Shown here piece after piece: positions 40,206 to 50,183 of a stretch of 64,000 nucleotides of DNA. Both the position numbers and the translations under genes were made by a program. The DNA is from Phaeobacter sp. J2-8 (GTDB lineage: Bacteria > Pseudomonadota > Alphaproteobacteria > Rhodobacterales > Rhodobacteraceae): contig NZ_JALIEC010000002.1 in NCBI RefSeq assembly GCF_022867865.1, positions 310,001-374,000 on the forward strand, given 5' to 3'. The notes beneath the pieces were generated by a model. The model searched no databases. It worked only from the letters and a program-made list of their open reading frames with translations, and had not been told where the DNA came from. Positions within the stretch are counted from its first letter, which is position 1. The number at the start of each line of letters is the position of its first letter.

Positions 40206-40296
40206 CCGCCGGATCTAAGCCGGATCGAATCCGATCAAAACAATGCCTGCCACAGCCTATGTGGCGGCAAATCTACAACAATTTGAGATAACACAA

Positions 40297-40323
40297 CCAA
40301 CCGCAACAGGATATTGCGGTTGG
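40297..40323 (+). terminator. Probable terminator or attenuator hairpin between secG and pyrG
   Basis: A perfect 10-bp stem CCAACCGCAA / TTGCGGTTGG with a 7-base loop is followed by CTTGTC rather than a T run. It may end the secG message or act in the pyrG leader. Confidence 0.45.
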
Positions 40324-40445
40324 CTTGTCAAATGCGTCCGAATCCTATAGGGGTGAAATCCCGTGATACTGCGGTTTTTCGACGGATTCGTCGACCTATC
40401 GCCGGACCGCAAAACCAATGATGTTCACGGGAGTTTCCAGGGCCA

Positions 40446-42089
40446 ATGGCACGCTTTATCTTTATCACCGGCGGTGTTGTGTCTTCGCTTGGCAAGGGTT
40501 TGGCCTCGGCCGCATTGGGCGCGCTGTTGCAAGCACGCGGCTTTTCGGTCCGCCTGCGCAAGCTTGACCCCTATTTGAACGTCGATCCCGGCACCATGTC
40601 ACCGTTTGAACATGGCGAGGTTTTCGTGACCGACGACGGCGCGGAAACTGACCTCGACCTTGGGCACTACGAGCGATTTACCGGTGTTGCCGCGCGCATG
40701 ACGGATTCTGTGTCCTCGGGGCGGATCTATTCCAATGTTCTGGAAAATGAACGCCGGGGCGATTACCTTGGAAAAACAATTCAGGTGATCCCGCATGTCA
40801 CCAATGAAATCAAAGACTTCATCTCGATTGGCGAAGATGAGGTCGATTTCATGCTGTGCGAGATTGGCGGCACCGTCGGCGACATCGAGGGTCTGCCGTT
40901 CTTTGAGGCCATTCGCCAGTTCAGCCAGGACAAGCCGCGTGGCCAATGTATCTTCATGCATCTGACGCTGCTGCCGTGGATGAAGGCGGCGGGTGAGTTG
41001 AAAACCAAACCGACCCAGCACTCGGTCAAGGAATTGCGCAGCATCGGTATTGCGCCCGACATCCTTGTCTGCCGCTCCGAAGGTCCGATCCCAAAGAAGG
41101 AACGCGACAAGCTGGCGCTGTTCTGTAACGTCCGCCCCGACAGCGTGATCGCGGCCCAGGATATGGCGACGATCTATGACGCGCCGCTGGCCTATCACCG
41201 CGAGGGGCTGGACCAGGCGGTTCTGGATGCGTTTCAGATTTCCCCTGCCCCCAAACCCGATCTGAGCAAATGGGAAGACGTCAGCGACCGAATCCACAAC
41301 GCCGAAGGCGAAGTGCGGGTGGCGATTGTCGGCAAATACATTCAGCTGGAAGACGCCTATAAATCCATCGCCGAGGCGCTGACCCATGGCGGCATGGCCA
41401 ATCGGGTACGGGTCAAGGTCGAATGGGTCGATGCCGAGATTTTCGAAGATGAAGATCCCGCCATTCATCTGGAAGGCTACCACGCCATCCTTGTGCCCGG
41501 CGGCTTTGGCGAACGCGGCACCGAGGGCAAGATCAAGGCGGCGCAATTCGCCCGCGAGCACAAGGTGCCCTATCTCGGCATCTGTCTTGGCATGCAGATG
41601 GCGGTGATCGAAGCCGCGCGCAATGTGGCCGGCGTGTCCGGCGCCGGGTCCGAGGAATTTGACCACGAGGCCGGCAAGAAACGCTTCGAACCGGTGGTCT
41701 ATCACCTGAAAGAATGGGTGCAGGGCAACGCCAAGGTCTCTCGGTCGACCGATGATGACAAGGGCGGCACCATGCGTCTGGGCGCCTATGACGCGACGCT
41801 GAAAGACGGCTCCAAGGTGGCCAGCATCTATGGCGGCACCGCAATCGACGAACGCCACCGCCACCGCTATGAGGTGGATATCAAGTACAAGGACAAGCTT
41901 GAAGAACACGGTCTGGTGTTTTCCGGCATGTCCCCGGATGGCAAGCTGCCAGAGATCGTGGAATGGCAGGATCACCCATGGTTCATCGGCGTACAGTTCC
42001 ACCCGGAATTGAAATCAAAACCGTTCGAGCCGCATCCGCTGTTCAAAGATTTTGTGCGGGCGGCGAAGGATGTGTCGCGGTTGGTTTGA
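40446..42089 (+). CDS. pyrG: CTP synthase (glutamine hydrolysing)
   Basis: PyrG aminates UTP to CTP with ATP and glutamine. The 547-residue protein has the synthase domain ([20 protein letters not shown], then [20 protein letters not shown]) and a C-terminal class I amidotransferase domain. The nucleophile is Cys380 in GICLGMQ, and His519/Glu521 lie in [10 protein letters not shown]. Length and start are standard. Its stop codon directly abuts the stop of the convergent HEPN-like gene with no gap. Confidence 0.97.
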   Translation: MARFIFITGGVVSSLGKGLASAALGALLQARGFSVRLRKLDPYLNVDPGTMSPFEHGEVFVTDDGAETDLDLGHYERFTGVAARMTDSVSSGRIYSNVLENERRGDYLGKTIQVIPHVTNEIKDFISIGEDEVDFMLCEIGGTVGDIEGLPFFEAIRQFSQDKPRGQCIFMHLTLLPWMKAAGELKTKPTQHSVKELRSIGIAPDILVCRSEGPIPKKERDKLALFCNVRPDSVIAAQDMATIYDAPLAYHREGLDQAVLDAFQISPAPKPDLSKWEDVSDRIHNAEGEVRVAIVGKYIQLEDAYKSIAEALTHGGMANRVRVKVEWVDAEIFEDEDPAIHLEGYHAILVPGGFGERGTEGKIKAAQFAREHKVPYLGICLGMQMAVIEAARNVAGVSGAGSEEFDHEAGKKRFEPVVYHLKEWVQGNAKVSRSTDDDKGGTMRLGAYDATLKDGSKVASIYGGTAIDERHRHRYEVDIKYKDKLEEHGLVFSGMSPDGKLPEIVEWQDHPWFIGVQFHPELKSKPFEPHPLFKDFVRAAKDVSRLV

Positions 42090-42689
42090 TCAGGGAACGA
42101 ACTTAGCCCTTGGATCCTTGTCCAACACAGACCGCAACCGAATTGAAGCCTTCTCTCCGAGCTTTCTTTGCACGCCATGATGTTGTCTGAAGATATCCAC
42201 TTGGAGGATCACTGCATATAGCGCTTCGTGAAACCTAATCGGTCCGGTCTCCTGACGATCTTGGCTACTTGTTACAGCGTCTTTCAAAAAAGGAGGAACT
42301 ACGTTTATTAGGTCGGCAACGTGTTTACTAGAAACCAAAAAATCCAATTTGTGCGCCGCTCTATTTCTTAATCTGTTGATCACCTTGATGGCGGGCAACA
42401 TTTCTGTCGGCAACAATCCTAACGCGGCGCATAGGTTTACCCTTTGGGCGAAGGGAAGTCTGCTTACGTCCATTTCATCTGGTTGAGGAAGTGCTTCCGA
42501 CAAAAGCTCTGAGACAACATGCTCGAAAAACAAATGAGCTACGAGTAGCTGTTGCCATCTTTCGCCTTGTGACAGGCGCTTTAGGAAAGCGTCGATGTCG
42601 AAACTAAATTTTTCTAGGTTCACGCGAATTTCGGCGTCCGATGTGGCCAAAAGTTTCAAGTCATCGTCGCTTAGTGCATTCTCTGTCAT
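42090..42689 (-). CDS. HEPN-motif-like accessory protein of unknown function
   Basis: A 199-residue soluble, helical protein. Residues 106-113 read RLRNRAAH, which contains the R-x4-H motif (Arg108, His113, with Asn after the Arg) characteristic of HEPN ribonucleases and also seen in DUF4145 and MltR-like proteins. Base composition is visibly lower in GC than pyrG upstream, and codons such as TTA and AGA appear, suggesting transfer. It abuts pyrG and is followed by an inverted repeat. Start at 42689 or 42713 is uncertain. HEPN proteins often act as toxins or in phage defence; that is only an analogy here, and no partner gene is adjacent. Confidence 0.6.
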   Translation of the reverse strand: MTENALSDDDLKLLATSDAEIRVNLEKFSFDIDAFLKRLSQGERWQQLLVAHLFFEHVVSELLSEALPQPDEMDVSRLPFAQRVNLCAALGLLPTEMLPAIKVINRLRNRAAHKLDFLVSSKHVADLINVVPPFLKDAVTSSQDRQETGPIRFHEALYAVILQVDIFRQHHGVQRKLGEKASIRLRSVLDKDPRAKFVP

Positions 42690-42790
42690 ATTGCGAAATC
42701 CATCCGCGGTCACAGGTCGCTAGTTAGCGACGAACATATCTTTTCATTTGTCTACTCTATGGGTCGCCAGCCCGGAATCAAGCCGAAGGC

Positions 42791-42930
42791 GCCGGGCCAG
42801 CGGCGGCCCGCCCCCCGGGCTGCCGCTTTGGTGACGCAAGCGCATCGCTTTGAGGTCTTCCGGATTTGACGGGATAAAGTGACCCGAACAACCGGGGTTG
42901 CGGCATCCCGCGGGCCGCCGCTGGCCCGGC
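42791..42930. repeat. Inverted-repeat element with 21-bp perfect arms
   Basis: GCCGGGCCAGCGGCGGCCCG at 42791-42810 is matched exactly, in reverse complement, at 42911-42930, with one more paired base inside. The roughly 98-base core is not protein-like. It lies between the HEPN-like gene and a membrane protein gene. It resembles a miniature or extragenic repeat element; other copies are not in this window. Confidence 0.65.
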
Positions 42931-42977
42931 TTGTACTGCGTGGGTTGAGGCGTGGGAACGGTGGGTTGAACCCCAAT

Positions 42978-43430
42978 CTACCCCGCGAAGCTGGCGAGGG
43001 TGCAGATCCAACCGTCGCTGCCTTCGACGCAGTGTCGCTTGGCCACGCGCACGGCCATCAGGAACAGGAATCCAGCAAAGGCGCATCCGTGGGTCATCAG
43101 CACCATCGCAGCTTTGCCGTTGTGTGAGGTGCGCGACAACGCGCCGTTCAAATCCTGGAAATCCTTGTTGTGCTTGCGAAATTCGGTGCTCATGGTCACC
43201 GCAATTTCATAATGGTCCCGCAATGCGGTGGCGTTGATCAAGGTAAATCCGGCAATTGCCACCACGATCATCACGGCAAACACAGCACCGATGTCACCCT
43301 GATAGAAATGCAGGAAGCCAAACAGCGGAATGTAGGAGGTGATGAACATGCCCCAGATAAAATCTATTTTTTGCCAGATCATCACATAGACCCGCAGGTA
43401 TTCCATCAATTCCTTTTGCTTATTGTTCAT
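42978..43430 (-). CDS. Small membrane protein of unknown function
   Basis: A 150-residue protein. It begins with a charged helix (NNKQKELMEYLRVYVMIWQK), then hydrophobic segments near FIWGMFITSYIPLFGFLHFY, AVFAVMIVVAIAGFTLINA and MVLMTHGCAFAGFLFLMAV. A soluble loop contains EFRKHNKDFQDLNGALSR. The end of the frame runs close to the inverted-repeat element, so the last residues may not be original. I do not recognise a family. Confidence 0.6.
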   Translation of the reverse strand: MNNKQKELMEYLRVYVMIWQKIDFIWGMFITSYIPLFGFLHFYQGDIGAVFAVMIVVAIAGFTLINATALRDHYEIAVTMSTEFRKHNKDFQDLNGALSRTSHNGKAAMVLMTHGCAFAGFLFLMAVRVAKRHCVEGSDGWICTLASFAG

Positions 43431-43494
43431 CCGAAAATCCGTGTCATTGAAATAGCTTATGACCGGTCAGACTGGCGAAAACCATAAAACAAGA

Positions 43495-43523
43495 CAACCC
43501 CGAAGCGCGAAGCTCCGGGGTTG
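43495..43523 (-). terminator. Terminator of the cpdB gene
   Basis: A stem CAACCCCG / CGGGGTTG lies 44 bases after the cpdB stop. On the minus strand it is followed by TCTTGTTTTAT. Confidence 0.7.
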
Positions 43524-43566
43524 CAAGATGCTTAAGGGATGAGAGCCCGTACAATGATCAAATAGA

Positions 43567-45524
43567 TCAGAGCGCGATGCGGAATTGAGCAAATCCGCTG
43601 TCCGACATCCCGACCTCTTCCAGCGACACACCCGGCACGCCATCGGCATATTGTGCACCCGCCGGGCCGGTTTCAAAGATCACAGTGGTGCCCGCCATCG
43701 GTGCAAAGGACCAGTTGCCATCGGCACGCGGGCTGATGGTGCCTTTTTCCACGATATAGCGCACAATCACATCGCGGTTGGTGTCGGGGCCTTCGAACAC
43801 GGTGGTTTCCGGCGTGGCACCGGGGAACGATCCGCCGCCACCGGCGCGATAGTTGTTGGTGGCAATGATGAACTCCTGCGCCGGATCAATCGGCGCGCCG
43901 GCATACATCAGGTTGACGATACGGCTTGCGCCTTCGTTTTCAATTTCCCCTTTGGGGCCGTAACGCGACGGTTGCGACAGGTCGATCTGATAGGTCACGC
44001 CGTCGATCACGTCGAAATTATAGCTTGGGAAGGCATCATTCAGCAAAGGCGCATCTTGGGCGCCGGGTGTGATCTGGTTGAACATACCGGCAGAGCGTTC
44101 CAGCCAATCCTTGACCTCGGCCCCGGTGACGCGCACCGCGCGCACGGTGTTGGGATAGAGGTAGAGGTCGGAGACGTTCTTGATCGCCACATCGCCGACG
44201 GCGACATCGGTGTAATACTCCGGTCCCCCCGGCCACCGGCCTTGAACGGAGCAGCAGCTGACAGGATTGCCAGACCTTCGTGTTCGGTGCCGACCATCAT
44301 CTGGGTGATGTACCATTCCTGTGCGTTTGACACGACCTGCACCGAGGGGTCATCCGCCACCAGCGCGAAATAGCTGTGCAGCGGGGCGTCGGTCTTGCCC
44401 ACCGCGCGGCGGACATAGGCCAGGGTTTCGTCGTGTTCCTGCTGCACAGAGGCCAGAACCGCCGGGGCGCTTTCCACCAGTGCATTCACCTTGCGATCGG
44501 CATCACGTTCGTAAATCGGACGCGCCTCGGATGTATGCGACAACACACGCCAGCCTGCGCCGTCGCGTTCGATCATCAGGTCAATCAACCCCATGTGCGA
44601 TCCCCAGAACCCGCCCATGACGGCAGGTTTGCCCATGATTGTGCCGGTTCCGACATCCAAACCGCTAAAGTCGGCATAGTTCGACGAGGGGAAAACCAGA
44701 TGGCTGTGCCCGGTCAGGATCGCATCAATGCCATCAACAGCCGCCAGCGGGATCGCCGCGTTTTCCATGCCATCGGCATGGTCCGCCGCCCCAATGCCGG
44801 AATGGCAGAGCGCGACAACAATATCGCAGCCTTCTTCGATCATCTGCGGCACATAGGCCTTGGCGGTATCAACGATGTCACGCGCCTGCACGTTGCCCTC
44901 CAGGTGGCGACGATCCCAGCCCATGATCTGCGGCGGCACAAAGCCGATCAGACCAACCCGGATGGCATGATCCTCGCCCGCGCCGTCGGTGACAGTATGA
45001 TCCAGGATCACATAAGGCGGCAAAAGCGTCTCGTCTTCGCGCGGCGAGGCCCCCAGTTTCTTGGCAACATTGGCGCAGACCACCGGGAAATTCGCCCCCG
45101 CCAGCGATTTTTCCAGAAAGCTCAGACCATAGTTGAACTCGTGATTGCCCAGTGTCGATGCGTCAAAGCCCAGCGTGTTCATCGCCGCAATGACCGGGTG
45201 CATGTCGCCCGCTTTCATGCCGCGCTCATAGGCGATGTAATCGCCCATCGGGTTGCCCTGAAGGAAATCGCCGTTGTCGATCAACAGCGCATTTGTCGCC
45301 TCGGCGCGGATGTCATTGATCAGCGCAGCGGTGCGGGCCAGCCCGACGGTGTCGGTCGGACGGTCGCCGTAATAGTCATAGGGAAACACATGCACATGCA
45401 GGTCAGTGGTTTCCATGATCCGCAGGTGCGCCTGATTTGTGGCGGCGCGCAGCGAAAACGGATGCAGCGCGATCATGCCGGCGGTGCCAGCCAGAAAACC
45501 GCGGCGGGACAAGGATATAGACAT
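43567..45524 (-). CDS. cpdB: 2',3'-cyclic-nucleotide 2'-phosphodiesterase/3'-nucleotidase, frameshifted here
   Basis: CpdB is a periplasmic enzyme that salvages cyclic and 3'-nucleotides. A Tat signal is visible ([14 protein letters not shown]). The metallophosphatase domain has [35 protein letters not shown] and [10 protein letters not shown]. The 5'-nucleotidase C-terminal domain carries [16 protein letters not shown]. After FKAGGRG the frame breaks in a run of six C at 44225-44230 (plus strand). One more base restores [20 protein letters not shown]. Repaired length is 652 residues, the family norm. It is monocistronic with its own terminator. Confidence 0.92.
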
Positions 45525-45661
45525 AAGGAATCTCCCAATATTTTGGATATGACGGGCAAGTGACCGGATGATGTTACACCCGTATGCCAATTCCACGAAA
45601 GAAGCATGACAGGCCCAGACATCGTCTTGCCGCTGCTACGGCTTCCCGCTAGCCTTGTCCA

Positions 45662-46237
45662 ATGAACAGTGTTTTTTCCTGCACCTGCGGCGCCACTGAA
45701 TGGCATGTCACCGCGCCCCGCACGGGCACCCGGTTGATGTGTTATTGCGCGGATTGCCAAACCTTCGCGCGCCATCTGGGGGCTGATATTCTTGGTCCTG
45801 CGGGCGGCTCTGATCTGTTGCAGATCAGCCCGGCTCAGGTCAGCTTTGTGCGTGGGGCGGAAAATCTGGCGTTGCTGAAACTCTCGCCCAAGGGGCTGAG
45901 CCGCTGGCACACCAGTTGTTGCAACACCCCGGTCTGCAACACGCTGAAATCGGCGAAACTTCCGTTTGTGTCGTTGTTCTGTGCATCGCACCAGGGCGAG
46001 GACCGCGAATTGGGTCGTGTTGTCGCCCATGCCAACACGGTTTTCGGGCATGGCCCCCACAAACCGGCCAAGGATCGCGGTTTGGGGCGGTTGGTGATCA
46101 GCTTTGCCAAAAGGATACTTGGCGACCGAATGTCCGGCCAATGGAAGGCCACCCCGTTCTATGCCCCGCCCAACTGGTCGCCGGTGGCCGCCCCGCATGT
46201 CATAACCAAGGAAGAGCGCAACCGGGCCAGACCGTAA
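45662..46237 (+). CDS. Cysteine-rich GFA-like/DUF6151 protein
   Basis: A 191-residue protein with a zinc-site pattern like the glutathione-dependent formaldehyde-activating (GFA/Mss4-like) fold: SCTCGATEW, CYCADCQTFAR and SCCNTPVCN. I believe the family is DUF6151, but this is from memory. GFA-fold proteins bind zinc; catalytic activity is rarely shown. It precedes terB by 43 bases on the same strand. Confidence 0.7.
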   Translation: MNSVFSCTCGATEWHVTAPRTGTRLMCYCADCQTFARHLGADILGPAGGSDLLQISPAQVSFVRGAENLALLKLSPKGLSRWHTSCCNTPVCNTLKSAKLPFVSLFCASHQGEDRELGRVVAHANTVFGHGPHKPAKDRGLGRLVISFAKRILGDRMSGQWKATPFYAPPNWSPVAAPHVITKEERNRARP

Positions 46238-46280
46238 CGTCGCCGTCGCCGCCCATACCGATCACACAGGGAAATCCGCT

Positions 46281-46736
46281 ATGCCAACACTCTTTGACCG
46301 CTTGACGCGGCTGTTCAGCGGCGGTGAAGCCCCCGATCAGCCCCTGCCCGAACTTGATGCCGCCCACGCGCTTGGCGCGCTTTTGGTGCGGGTGGCAAAG
46401 GCCGACCATGTCTATCTGTTCGAAGAGCTGGAGCAGATTGACCGCATCCTTGCACATCGAAACGGGTTGAAACCTGTCGCCGCCGCCAAGATGCGCGCCG
46501 AGTGCGAACGGCTGGAATCCGAAGTGCCCGACACACCAGAGTTTGTGGCCAAATTGCGCGATCATGTCGATTATCAGGACCGTCGGCTTATCGCCGAGGC
46601 GCTATGGGCGGTGGTGATTGCCGATGGCATTCGCGAGGAACATGAAGTCGCGCTGGTCGCACTGGTCGAGGAAATGTTGGGCGTGACCGAGGCCCATAGC
46701 GCCGAGGCGCGTGCGGCGGCGGAAGTTCAGACCTGA
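46281..46736 (+). CDS. TerB-family protein
   Basis: A 151-residue helical protein with the TerB domain. AHALGALLVRVAKADHVYLF and the second half ALWAVVIADGIREEHEVALV carry the paired acidic metal-binding positions. TerB-like proteins are named from tellurite resistance, but isolated copies such as this one, without terC, terD or terZ, have no shown tellurite role. Confidence 0.85.
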   Translation: MPTLFDRLTRLFSGGEAPDQPLPELDAAHALGALLVRVAKADHVYLFEELEQIDRILAHRNGLKPVAAAKMRAECERLESEVPDTPEFVAKLRDHVDYQDRRLIAEALWAVVIADGIREEHEVALVALVEEMLGVTEAHSAEARAAAEVQT

Positions 46737-46980
46737 AAAACCACGGTTGACCTGCACCCCAGCCCAACCTTCAACCCGGTCTGATCGGCGGCGACGCGCC
46801 CGGCGCGGTTCCCCCCGGTCCCCATCCAATGGGGGCCGATAAAACGCAGCTGGCTTTGTCATCTGCCACTTTTTTGCGCAGCCCGCTATTTCCAAAGACG
46901 CCGCGATATGATCACTTGCGCCGCAAGATCATTTGCCTTGTTCCACCAATGGCCTCTTCACAGTTTGAAACGGTTTTCCC

Positions 46981-47838
46981 ATGAATGATACGGTCCGTGC
47001 AGCGCTCTGGATGATCGGCGCAATCGTCAGTTTCACGTCGATGGCCATTGCCGGACGCGCGGTCAGCCTTGATCTCGATACCTTTGAAATCATGCTGTTT
47101 CGCAGCCTGATCGGTGTCGCGATTGTCATCACCGTCGCCACCGCCGCAGGCACGATCAATCAGGTCAACCGCCGCAATCTGGGACTGCACCTGGTGCGCA
47201 ACATCAGCCATTTCGCGGGTCAGAACCTTTGGTTTTACTCCATCACTGTGCTGCCGCTGGCCCAAGTATTTGCGTTGGAATTCACATCACCGTTTTGGGT
47301 GATCCTGCTTGCGCCGCTGATCCTTGGTGAACGGCTGACCCGGATCGGGGTGTTTTCAACCATCATCGGGTTCATCGGCATCCTGGTCGTGACCCGGCCC
47401 AGCCCCGAAACGCTTCAATTTGGTCAGCTGACGGCGGCATTGGCGGCGATCGGTTTTGCCGGATCTGCGGTGTTCACCCGCCGTCTGACCCGCACCGCAA
47501 GCATCACCTGCATTCTGTTCTGGCTGGCGGTGATGCAATCCGGGCTGGGATTGGCCTTTGCCGGCTATGATGGCGACATTTCACTGCCGACCCTAGCGAA
47601 CCTGCCGTGGATCTGTCTGATCGCCCTGGCGGGCCTGGTCGCGCACTTCTGCCTGACAACCGCGCTGAGGCTTGCTCCCGCTTCGGTTGTAATGCCAATC
47701 GACTTTGCCCGACTTCCCGTGATCGCGGTGGTTGGTGTGCTGCTTTACGCCGAACCGCTGGACCCCTTTGTTTTGTTGGGCGCTGTGATCATCTTTGCCG
47801 GGAATTACCTGAACATCCGCGCCAACACCCGTGGTTGA
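46981..47838 (+). CDS. DMT-superfamily (EamA) transporter
   Basis: A 285-residue inner-membrane protein with about ten helices in two EamA repeats. The first includes FRSLIGVAIVITVATAAG and VFALEFTSPFWVILLAPLIL. The second includes LAGLVAHFCLTTALRLAPAS and VPIDFARLP-like VVMPIDFARLPVIAVVGVL. The substrate is unknown. A hairpin-forming dyad (ATGAT.CTTGCG / CGCAAG.ATCAT, 46908-46932) sits about 50 bases before the start and could be an operator. It is not closely similar to the other DMT protein at 36-37 kb. Confidence 0.85.
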   Translation: MNDTVRAALWMIGAIVSFTSMAIAGRAVSLDLDTFEIMLFRSLIGVAIVITVATAAGTINQVNRRNLGLHLVRNISHFAGQNLWFYSITVLPLAQVFALEFTSPFWVILLAPLILGERLTRIGVFSTIIGFIGILVVTRPSPETLQFGQLTAALAAIGFAGSAVFTRRLTRTASITCILFWLAVMQSGLGLAFAGYDGDISLPTLANLPWICLIALAGLVAHFCLTTALRLAPASVVMPIDFARLPVIAVVGVLLYAEPLDPFVLLGAVIIFAGNYLNIRANTRG

Positions 47839-47983
47839 TTGTCATTGAGCTAACGGTGCAATCAATAGTTTGTCATAAAAAAGTAACGTAGCGGCACAAC
47901 CCAAGGGTTTACGCTGGGTCAATAATTGACCGGTAAACCATCCTGCCAGTAGCGTGGTTCCTGGGAAGAGACAGGAAAATTCA

Positions 47984-49152
47984 ATGAAATATGTAGCCAG
48001 TGCCGCGTCAGCGGTGTGCCTTGTTGCAGGTATCGCTCAGGCGGGAGGAATCGAACGTGACCGTCCGGCGGAGTTGATCCTGTTCGAAGAAGGCAATTAT
48101 GTACAATTCTCGTTCAAACAAACCAACCCCAACGTCGAAGGCGATTATCCGGCGTTCCTTGGTGGTGGTGGCACCGGCGACATGGCGGCAAAAGCACCAA
48201 CATCGGTTTTGGCCTTAAAATCCAGCTGAGCGACCAGCTTGATTTTGCGGTCCTGATGTCACAGCCATATGGTGCCAATGCCGCCTATGGCGAAGGATTT
48301 TACGAAGGTCTGACCGCGAAATGGCGCAGCACGGCCATCGACACGCTGGTGAAATACGACTTTTCGGACCGCTTTGCCGTCTATGGCGGGGCCAGCTTGC
48401 TGACCTCTTCGGCGGATATTGTGGTGCCGGTCACACTGGCCAATATCGCGTCTGACCCGGATGGCCCGGCGGCCCTGGGTGGCGGCCCCCTGCCCGGCAG
48501 CATCATCAGCGATTACACCGCGTCCAGTTCGACGGAAACCGATGTCGGCTTTGTCGTTGGTGCGGCCTATCAGATCCCGGAATACGCATTGCGCGTGGCA
48601 CTGACCTATCGTTCTGAAATCGAACATGAATTTGACGCCGATGAAAGCTATACCAAGCTGTCATTGCCATCGACGGTTTCGGCGGTTTCGACCACGACCA
48701 AGGCACCGATCACCATGCCCCAATCGATCACCCTTGATTTTCAATCCGGCGTCGCCCCCAAGACCCTGGTCTTTGGCTCGATCCGCTGGACCGAATGGTC
48801 GAAATGGTCGGTCGCGCCGGGGGCCTATATGGCGGAAACCGGCAGCGAAATCACCAGCTTTGACAATGACGTCTTCACCTATCAACTGGGTGTTGGTCGT
48901 CAGGTGACCGACGATCTGTCGCTGTTTGCCCGCGTCGGATATGAAGAGAAAAAAGGCGGCGTTGCCAGCCGGTTGTCCCCCACTGACGGCTATACTTCTG
49001 TCGGAATCGGCGGCAGCTATCGCCTCGGCACGGCCAAGATCACCGCCGGCATCGAACATGCCTGGTTGGGCGACGCAGACACCGGATCACCCACGGTTTT
49101 CACCGACAACACAGCAACCGGTTTCGGCATCACGATCGGCTTTGCCTTTTGA
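47984..49152 (+). CDS. FadL/OmpP1-family outer-membrane transport protein, frameshifted here
   Basis: A 14-stranded beta-barrel of the FadL type, which takes up fatty acids or other hydrophobic compounds. A signal peptide (YVASAASAVCLVAGIAQAGG) is followed by ERDRPAELILFEEGNYVQFS. Alternating beta strands end at FGITIGFAF, with the C-terminal Phe of outer-membrane proteins. One base, probably a G, is missing at 48184-48188: GTGDMA continues as GKSTNIGFGLKIQLSD in the next frame. Repaired length is 389 residues. A terminator follows the stop. Confidence 0.85.
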
Positions 49153-49175
49153 TGTGACCACGAAGGTCATCACCG

Positions 49176-49205
49176 GCCCCGGCGCAATCCTGCGGCGGGG
49201 CTTTT
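49176..49205 (+). terminator. Terminator of the fadL-type gene
   Basis: A stem GCCCCG / CGGGGC with extra inner pairs (CGC / GCG) is followed by TTTT, about 25 bases after the stop. Confidence 0.75.
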
Positions 49206-49266
49206 GCATGTGTCACGTTCGTGTTAACCGATCACAATTCGGGCAAAAAACACAAGGCCACATACG

Positions 49267-50136
49267 ATGACCATGCTCTATGAGAGTGCCGCGGACTGGC
49301 GCAAGGCGGACCAGAAACGCGTGTTGTTCTTTGGCATGTCCGGCCTGGGGAAAACGCATGTTTCCAACACCTTGCGGGACGCAGGCAGTTGGTTCCATTA
49401 CTCGATAGATTACCGCATCGGCACGCGTTATATGGGCGAATATATCGCCGATAATGCCAAGGCCCACGCGATGCAGGTGCCATTCCTGCGCGATCTGTTG
49501 ATGTCGGATTCGATCTTTATCGGCTCCAACATCTCGTTTTCGAACCTCGCGCCGGTATCCACCTATCTGGGCAAACCGGGCGACCCGGCGCGCGGCGGCA
49601 TGGAAATGACCGAATACACCCGCCGTCAGGAACAATTCCGTCAGGCCGAAATCAGCGCCCTTTTGGACACCGGTTATTTCATCGAACGGGCGCAAGCGCT
49701 TTATGGTTACCGCGATTTCATCTGCGACACCGGCGGGTCGATCTGTGAATGGGTCAATCCCGAAGACCCCAATGATACGATATTGAAAACCCTGTCATCC
49801 CAGACACTTATGATCTGGATCAAAGGGTCCGATGCCCATACCCAGGAATTGATTCGCCGGTTCAACCGCGCCCCAAAACCCATGGCCTATCAGCCCCAAT
49901 TCCTGGCGCGCTGCTGGGCGGATTATCTGGCTGAAAAATCCTGTCCCGAGGCCGCGGTCGATCCCGATGATTTCATCCGTTGGACCTATGGCCGCGCTCT
50001 GGCCCACCGTCAGCCGCTCTATCAGGCGATGGCACGCAATTGGGGCGTCACCGTCACAGCCGAGGAAATCGCCGCCGTGACCGACCAGGCAAGCTTTGAC
50101 AATTTGGTCGCACAAGCCATTGATCGACGCGGGTAA
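49267..50136 (+). CDS. P-loop NTPase of unknown function next to metA
   Basis: A 289-residue protein with a Walker A loop near the N-terminus ([16 protein letters not shown]). The rest resembles a small-molecule or nucleotide kinase layout, with [17 protein letters not shown] close behind the P-loop and [14 protein letters not shown] as the likely Walker B/acidic strand. The repeated RR and QEL helices suggest a lid. I cannot name the substrate. It is 47 bases before metA on the same strand, so cotranscription is likely. Confidence 0.75.
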   Translation: MTMLYESAADWRKADQKRVLFFGMSGLGKTHVSNTLRDAGSWFHYSIDYRIGTRYMGEYIADNAKAHAMQVPFLRDLLMSDSIFIGSNISFSNLAPVSTYLGKPGDPARGGMEMTEYTRRQEQFRQAEISALLDTGYFIERAQALYGYRDFICDTGGSICEWVNPEDPNDTILKTLSSQTLMIWIKGSDAHTQELIRRFNRAPKPMAYQPQFLARCWADYLAEKSCPEAAVDPDDFIRWTYGRALAHRQPLYQAMARNWGVTVTAEEIAAVTDQASFDNLVAQAIDRRG

Positions 50137-50183
50137 ACCGCCTAGCTATTGGCCTCCCACACCCTGAAAAGAGTTCCAATCCG

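Noticed and set aside
42752-43086. Small open frames across the inverted-repeat element
   Set aside because: They follow the repeat arms, are rich in Arg/Ala/Gly and probably are not translated.
50137-50183. SAM riboswitch before metA
   Set aside because: Only 47 bases are available and no riboswitch core can be seen.
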